This document shows positions 7,356-10,657 of a DNA stretch of 10,657 nt, one piece after another (the stretch's first letter is position 1; every line of letters begins with the position of its first letter). This stretch comes from Methylococcaceae bacterium (lineage in GTDB: Bacteria > Pseudomonadota > Gammaproteobacteria > Methylococcales > Methylomonadaceae), in contig CANKON010000027.1 in NCBI GenBank assembly GCA_947484105.1, positions 1 to 10,657 on the forward strand, written 5' to 3'. The position numbers were made by a program, and so were the translations under genes. The notes under the pieces are model-generated. The model ran no database searches, had not been told where the DNA came from, and saw only the letters and a list, made by a program, of their open reading frames with translations.

Positions 7356-8246
7356 ATGAAATTCGTAGACCCCAAAACCGACATTGCGTTTAAAAAAATC
7401 TTTGGTAACGACGCGCATAAAAGCATTTTGATTGAGTTTTTAAACGAAATGTTAGAACTCAATTATCCGATTGAAAGCGTCGATATTTTAAATTCTTATC
7501 AACCACCAAAATTTGAGGGCTTAAAAAATACGAGCCTTGATGTCAAAGCGAAAGACAGCTCAGAACGGGAATTTATTGTCGAGATGCAAGTAGCTAAAGA
7601 GGCGTGGTTTTTACAACGCGCCATGTTTTACAGCAGTAAAGCTTACAGTCAACAGCTATCAATTGGTGAAAATTATCACAAACTCAAGCCCGTTATTTTT
7701 CTGGGCATTTTGAATTTTGATGCGTTTAAAACGAAAAGCCATTTTTCACGTCATTTGATTATTAACAAAGAAACTAATGAACATGATTTGCAAGATTTGG
7801 AATGGAATTTTATTGAGCTAAAAAAGTTCAAAAAAACAGAATCTGAACTGCAAACTGTTGCAGAGAAATGGATTTATTTTATTCAACAAGCCACAAGTCT
7901 TGACCACATTCCTGAAAATGCGAATACGCCAGCGTTGAAATTGGCTTACAACATTGCCGAGCAACATCAATGGACGACAGAAGAATTGGCGGTTTACGAC
8001 GCGCAAGAAATGGAGATTCATCGAAGTCAGAATGTAATTGAAACGGCACGAATTGATGGGCTTGCGGCTGGTCTCGCAGAAGGACTTGCAGAAGGACTTG
8101 CAGAAGGGCGTACTGAAGGACTTGCAGAAGGAGAATTAAAAGCCAAACATGCCATCGCAAAAGGAATGCTCGTTGAAGGTTTGAATACAGAAATCATCGC
8201 TAAATTAACGGGGTTAACGCCTACTGAAATCAAAAACTTATGTTAA
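7356..8246 (+). CDS. Rpn-family PD-(D/E)XK nuclease / transposase-like protein
   Basis: A 296-residue protein of the PD-(D/E)XK nuclease family transposase group (Rpn/YhgA-like). It opens with the diagnostic KFVDPKTDIAFKKIFG and has nuclease residues Asp62 (SLDVKAKD) and Glu76-x-Gln78 (FIVEMQV). Residues ~232-260 are GLAEG-type four-residue repeats, followed by a helical C-terminal piece (IIAKLTGLTPTEIKNL). E. coli Rpn proteins promote RecA-independent recombination, and related genes have been linked to phage defence; the role here is unknown. The start is set by AAAGGA ending 7 bases before the ATG. It is in line with the transpeptidase gene (22-base gap) but meets comF tail to tail with 3 bases between stops. 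Terminal inverted repeats or target duplications were not seen, so it is not shown to be a transposon. Confidence 0.9.
   Translation: MKFVDPKTDIAFKKIFGNDAHKSILIEFLNEMLELNYPIESVDILNSYQPPKFEGLKNTSLDVKAKDSSEREFIVEMQVAKEAWFLQRAMFYSSKAYSQQLSIGENYHKLKPVIFLGILNFDAFKTKSHFSRHLIINKETNEHDLQDLEWNFIELKKFKKTESELQTVAEKWIYFIQQATSLDHIPENANTPALKLAYNIAEQHQWTTEELAVYDAQEMEIHRSQNVIETARIDGLAAGLAEGLAEGLAEGRTEGLAEGELKAKHAIAKGMLVEGLNTEIIAKLTGLTPTEIKNLC
8058..8129 (+). repeat. 12-base in-frame tandem repeat inside the Rpn-type gene
   Basis: Six units of 12 bases follow each other. Three are identical (GGACTTGCAGAA at 8082, 8094 and 8118) and three are diverged (8058, 8070 and 8106). Each encodes a four-residue GLAE-like unit. 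Since the unit is a multiple of three, slippage changes protein length without breaking the frame. Confidence 0.9.
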
Positions 8247-8249
8247 AAA

Positions 8250-8948
8250 CTACCGCGCCTTCGCACACACCCAAACTTGAACTCGTTGGCAACCCGCCAT
8301 TTTCAATGCCAACGCTAATTCGTGAACAGTTGAACCTGTTGTCATCACGTCGTCAATAATAGCAACGTGTTTTGCGTTGAAAGTGGGTAAAATTGAAAAC
8401 GCATTTTTGATATTTTCGTTGCGTTGCTCGCCCGTCAAACCGACTTGATGCGCGGTGTCACGATGTCGAATGCAACTGTGGCTATCGAGTGGCAGCTTTA
8501 AACGATTGGCGACAATGCGTGCAATTTCAATGGATTGATTAAAGCCGCGTTCTTGATAACGATTTTTGTGTAACGGAATGGGAATAATACAGTCAGGCAA
8601 TTCTGCTGTTTTTTCTAAATAATCCGCCACCAAATCCCCAAGTAATCGCGCACTCGGATAATGATGATGAAATTTAAGTTGTAAAATCAAATACCGAATG
8701 GCGCGATGGTGTAAAAAGGGTGCAAACGTTTCATCAAAAGCGGGCGGATTCGCTAAACAATTCGGACATAAACCGATTGAATTCGATTTTCCAAAATCAC
8801 TCGCGCATTGATAACAACGCGGTGAATTTTTCGGTAATTCACCATAACACGGGTCACACAAATCACGATTTTTAACGCCTTTATCGCCACATAAAATACA
8901 ATGCGGCGGCAAAATATAAGATAAAACCGTTTGTATAATTTTAATCAT
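8250..8948 (-). CDS. comF: ComF-family phosphoribosyltransferase-like competence protein
   Basis: A 232-residue protein read from the minus strand. The N-terminal third is a zinc-ribbon region with four CxxC pairs (Cys17/20, 31/34, 45/48, 61/64). Then come the conserved [10 protein letters not shown] block (130-139) and the PRPP-binding-type loop [13 protein letters not shown] (195-207). ComF is needed for natural transformation in several bacteria, acting in the cytoplasm on incoming single-stranded DNA; its exact activity is unsettled. The ATG at 8948 was chosen because AAGG lies ~6 bases upstream and the protein then begins just before the zinc-ribbon, as in homologues. A longer frame reaching 9068 would run far into bioB and is rejected. 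Eight paired cysteines and an intact loop suggest a working gene. Confidence 0.92.
   Translation of the reverse strand: MIKIIQTVLSYILPPHCILCGDKGVKNRDLCDPCYGELPKNSPRCYQCASDFGKSNSIGLCPNCLANPPAFDETFAPFLHHRAIRYLILQLKFHHHYPSARLLGDLVADYLEKTAELPDCIIPIPLHKNRYQERGFNQSIEIARIVANRLKLPLDSHSCIRHRDTAHQVGLTGEQRNENIKNAFSILPTFNAKHVAIIDDVMTTGSTVHELALALKMAGCQRVQVWVCAKAR
8934..8939 (+). promoter_or_regulatory. Candidate -10 element for bioB inside comF
   Basis: TATAAT reads toward bioB, 43 bases before its ATG, within the first codons of comF. The -35 region is poor (AAAATA at 17 bases). The 34-base gap between the divergent genes is too short for two separate promoters, so at least one must lie in the opposite gene. 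No BirA-type operator was recognised. Confidence 0.35.
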
Positions 8949-8967
8949 AGTGCGCCTTGCGCTTAAC

Positions 8968-8972
8968 AGGAG
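8968..8972 (+). promoter_or_regulatory. Ribosome binding site deciding the bioB start
   Basis: AGGAG lies 10 bases before the ATG at 8983. It favours this start over the GTG at 8950, which would add 11 residues not typical of BioB and would overlap the comF ribosome site. Confidence 0.65.
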
Positions 8973-8982
8973 TTTCATTTTA

Positions 8983-9948
8983 ATGACTAATTCAATCCTT
9001 CGCCACGATTGGCAAGCTGATGAGGTAATGGCGTTATACGCGTTGCCGTTCAACGATTTGTTGTTCAAAGCCCAAACGATTCACCGCGAAAATTTTAATC
9101 CTAACGAAGTGCAAATTAGCAGTTTATTGAGTATAAAAACAGGTTCGTGTTCAGAAGATTGCGGTTATTGCCCGCAAAGTGCGCGTTATGATTCGGGGGT
9201 AAAATCGGAACCGTTAATGCCCATTTGTGACGTTTTAGACGCGGCGCAGCAAGCAAAATCACAAGGTGCCACCCGCTTTTGTATGGGGGCAGCGTGGCGC
9301 AAACCGAAGGATTCGGACATTGAGCGCGTCGTTGAAATGGTGCAAGGCGTAAAAGCGTTGGGAATGGAAACCTGCGTCACACTCGGAATGTTGACCGATG
9401 AACAAACGGCACGTTTAAAAGAAGGCGGTTTGGATTATTACAATCACAATTTGGACACGTCGGAAGATTATTATTCGGAAGTGATTACGACGCGCACTTA
9501 TCAAGACCGTTTAGACACATTGGAGCGCGTGCGAAATTCAGGCATTAACGTCTGTTGCGGCGGGATTGTTGGCATGGGTGAAAGTGAGTTAGATCGCGCG
9601 AATTTGTTAATTCAACTCGCCAATATGCCGCAACATCCTGAAAGTGTGCCTGTGAATATGTTGGTACAAGTCGAAGGCACGCCGTTAATGGGAACGGAAC
9701 AACTTGATCCATTGATGTTTGTTCGCACGATTGCGGTGGCGAAAATTATGATGCCACAATCGCGCGTGCGTTTGTCAGCGGGACGAAATGAAATGAGCGA
9801 CGAAATGCAGGCGTTATGTTTCTTTGCGGGTGCGAATTCGATTTTTTACGGTGATAAATTACTCACGACCGATAACCCGATGACCAATCACGATTTGCGC
9901 TTATTTGACCGTTTGGGATTGAAATCAGCGGGTTCGAGTTATGCGTAA
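8983..9948 (+). CDS. bioB: Biotin synthase
   Basis: A 321-residue radical SAM enzyme that inserts sulfur into dethiobiotin in the last step of biotin synthesis. The [4Fe-4S]-binding CxxxCxxC is at Cys56, 60 and 63 ([10 protein letters not shown]). Other hallmark BioB blocks are [29 protein letters not shown] and the C-terminal [12 protein letters not shown], whose Arg belongs to the [2Fe-2S] site, followed by [12 protein letters not shown]. All are intact and the length is normal. The gene diverges from comF. The other biotin genes (bioF, bioH, bioC, bioD), often downstream of bioB, are absent; a nuclease gene begins right after its stop. The enzyme consumes iron-sulfur clusters, but no sequence link to the feo operon is seen. 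Confidence 0.98.
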   Translation: MTNSILRHDWQADEVMALYALPFNDLLFKAQTIHRENFNPNEVQISSLLSIKTGSCSEDCGYCPQSARYDSGVKSEPLMPICDVLDAAQQAKSQGATRFCMGAAWRKPKDSDIERVVEMVQGVKALGMETCVTLGMLTDEQTARLKEGGLDYYNHNLDTSEDYYSEVITTRTYQDRLDTLERVRNSGINVCCGGIVGMGESELDRANLLIQLANMPQHPESVPVNMLVQVEGTPLMGTEQLDPLMFVRTIAVAKIMMPQSRVRLSAGRNEMSDEMQALCFFAGANSIFYGDKLLTTDNPMTNHDLRLFDRLGLKSAGSSYA

Positions 9949-10569
9949 ATGAAACGTTTTGGCTTATTGCTAATTCTTTTTGCAACGAATTCCTGCGCTG
10001 CCGTATACAAATGCGGCAACGTTTATTCAGAAAAACCGTGTGGAACTGATTCAACTGAAATTCAATTTGAAAATCATGAATCATCACAATTTGAACAAAC
10101 TAGCGCGTTTCAATCATCAAAAGCCCGTTCACAAAATAGTGGCAGAACGCTTGTCGGAAAAGTGATTCGTGTCACCGATGGCGATACGATTACGGTTTTA
10201 ACCAGTAGCGGCAAAGAAAAAATTCGTTTTGCTCAAATTGATGCGCCCGAAACCTCCCATTTTGGCAGTCCGACACAACCTTACGGCAAAGAAGCAGGCG
10301 CATTTTTGCGGCAATGGGTTTCAAAACAAACGGTGCGCGTGGACGTTGAAACTGTTGATCAATACGGTCGAAATGTCGGAACGGTATTTGTGAATGGGAC
10401 AAACGTGAATCGTGAAATGGTAAAAAATGGTTTTGCGTGGGTGTATCGGCAATACGCGCATGATGCGGAATTATTAGAGTTAGAGAAATCAGCGCGAGCC
10501 AGACAAATCGGATTGTGGAGTTTGGATAATCCGATTTATCCACCTGATTTTAGGAAGAAAAATCGGTAA
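9949..10569 (+). CDS. Exported thermonuclease (SNase) with N-terminal DUF4124-like segment
   Basis: A 206-residue protein with a signal peptide (MKRFGLLLILFATNSCAA), so probably periplasmic or secreted. Cleavage before VYKC is likely; Cys16 gives only a poor lipobox. Residues ~19-33 (VYKCGNVYSEKPCG) resemble a short DUF4124 motif with two cysteines that could pair. A Ser/Gln-rich linker leads to a staphylococcal-nuclease domain (~68-193). Its key residues align with the S. aureus enzyme: Asp79 (DGDT) and Asp98 for calcium, and Arg93, Glu101 and Arg141 (DQYGR) for catalysis. It should cleave DNA or RNA. The ATG directly follows the bioB TAA, which implies a shared transcript and coupled translation; no strong ribosome site is present. 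A role in nutrient use or extracellular DNA turnover is inference. Confidence 0.93.
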   Translation: MKRFGLLLILFATNSCAAVYKCGNVYSEKPCGTDSTEIQFENHESSQFEQTSAFQSSKARSQNSGRTLVGKVIRVTDGDTITVLTSSGKEKIRFAQIDAPETSHFGSPTQPYGKEAGAFLRQWVSKQTVRVDVETVDQYGRNVGTVFVNGTNVNREMVKNGFAWVYRQYAHDAELLELEKSARARQIGLWSLDNPIYPPDFRKKNR

Positions 10570-10577
10570 CAAAATAC

Positions 10578-10616
10578 AAAAAAGCCTCGTTTGAGAATAT
10601 CAAACGAGGCTTTTTT
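10578..10616. terminator. Strong bidirectional rho-independent terminator
   Basis: GCCTCGTTTGA (10584-10594) pairs perfectly with TCAAACGAGGC (10600-10610) around a 5-base loop. Six A precede the stem and six T follow it, so it can act in both directions. It ends the bioB-nuclease unit and could also serve a minus-strand gene to the right. Confidence 0.92.
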
Positions 10617-10627
10617 ATGTGAAAAGA

Positions 10628-10657
10628 TAACGGTGATTTGATTCACCGTCACCGTTA
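10628..10657. repeat. Inverted repeat at the window edge
   Basis: TAACGGTGA (10628-10636) and TCACCGTTA (10649-10657) are perfect inverted arms. An extra TCACCGT copy at 10643-10649 would allow a second pairing. The sequence is cut by the window end, so it may be part of a longer repeat. On the minus strand all frames meet stops near here, so any convergent gene must end at or before this point. Confidence 0.5.

Noticed and set aside
8058..8129. Possible CRISPR-like array
   Set aside because: Units are 12 bases, directly adjacent with no spacers, and encode an in-frame protein repeat.
7879..8160. Minus-strand frame with Leu/Gln repeats
   Set aside because: The repeats are the reverse reading of the GLAE repeat in the Rpn-type gene, not an independent protein.
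7334..8252. Complete insertion sequence around the Rpn-type gene
   Set aside because: No terminal inverted repeats or target-site duplication were visible at the edges.
8949..9068. Longer N-terminus for comF, and GTG 8950 start for bioB
   Set aside because: The extended comF would run deep into bioB and has no homologous content; the GTG start adds non-conserved residues and ignores the AGGAG before 8983.
10190..10543. 117-residue minus-strand frame inside the thermonuclease gene
   Set aside because: It lies wholly opposite a complete SNase domain with all catalytic residues and shows no motif of its own.

Overview
This window looks like ordinary chromosome from a fairly AT-rich gammaproteobacterium. 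Supporting signs are a LapD/LapG pair, a feoABC iron operon that includes feoC, an AmgK-type cell-wall sugar kinase, a YcbB-type L,D-transpeptidase and a comF/bioB divergent pair. The genus cannot be fixed from the sequence alone; sulfur- or methane-oxidising gammaproteobacteria would fit. No tRNA, rRNA, CRISPR array, insertion sequence or prophage gene was seen. Genes are tightly packed and no gene-free stretch exceeds 300 bases.

Layout. (1) 1-1818: the 3' part of a degenerate GGDEF-EAL protein (LapD type), then a 174-base spacer with coding-like but broken frames, then a LapG-type periplasmic cysteine protease closed by a terminator. Together they form the control half of a c-di-GMP-gated adhesin-release system; the adhesin and its type I secretion system are not in the window. 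(2) 1880-4748: a promoter with an extended -10 and an overlapping Fur-box-like palindrome, then feoA, feoB and feoC joined by ATGA overlaps, for ferrous iron uptake. (3) 4760-7333: amgK (cell-wall sugar recycling) starts 11 bases after feoC, followed by a YcbB-type L,D-transpeptidase that lacks the usual peptidoglycan-binding domain. (4) 7356-8246: an Rpn-type PD-(D/E)XK nuclease/transposase-like gene with a 12-base tandem repeat near its 3' end, meeting comF tail to tail with 3 bases between stops. (5) 8250-10569: comF (minus strand) and bioB (plus strand) diverge from a 34-base gap; an exported thermonuclease starts directly after the bioB stop and is closed by a strong symmetrical terminator at 10578-10616. 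The last 30 bases hold another inverted repeat at the window edge.

No clearly new multi-gene system was found. The points most worth a second look are the broken coding-like stretch between lapD and lapG, the L,D-transpeptidase domain replacement, the iron-operon to amgK linkage, and the repeat-bearing Rpn gene.
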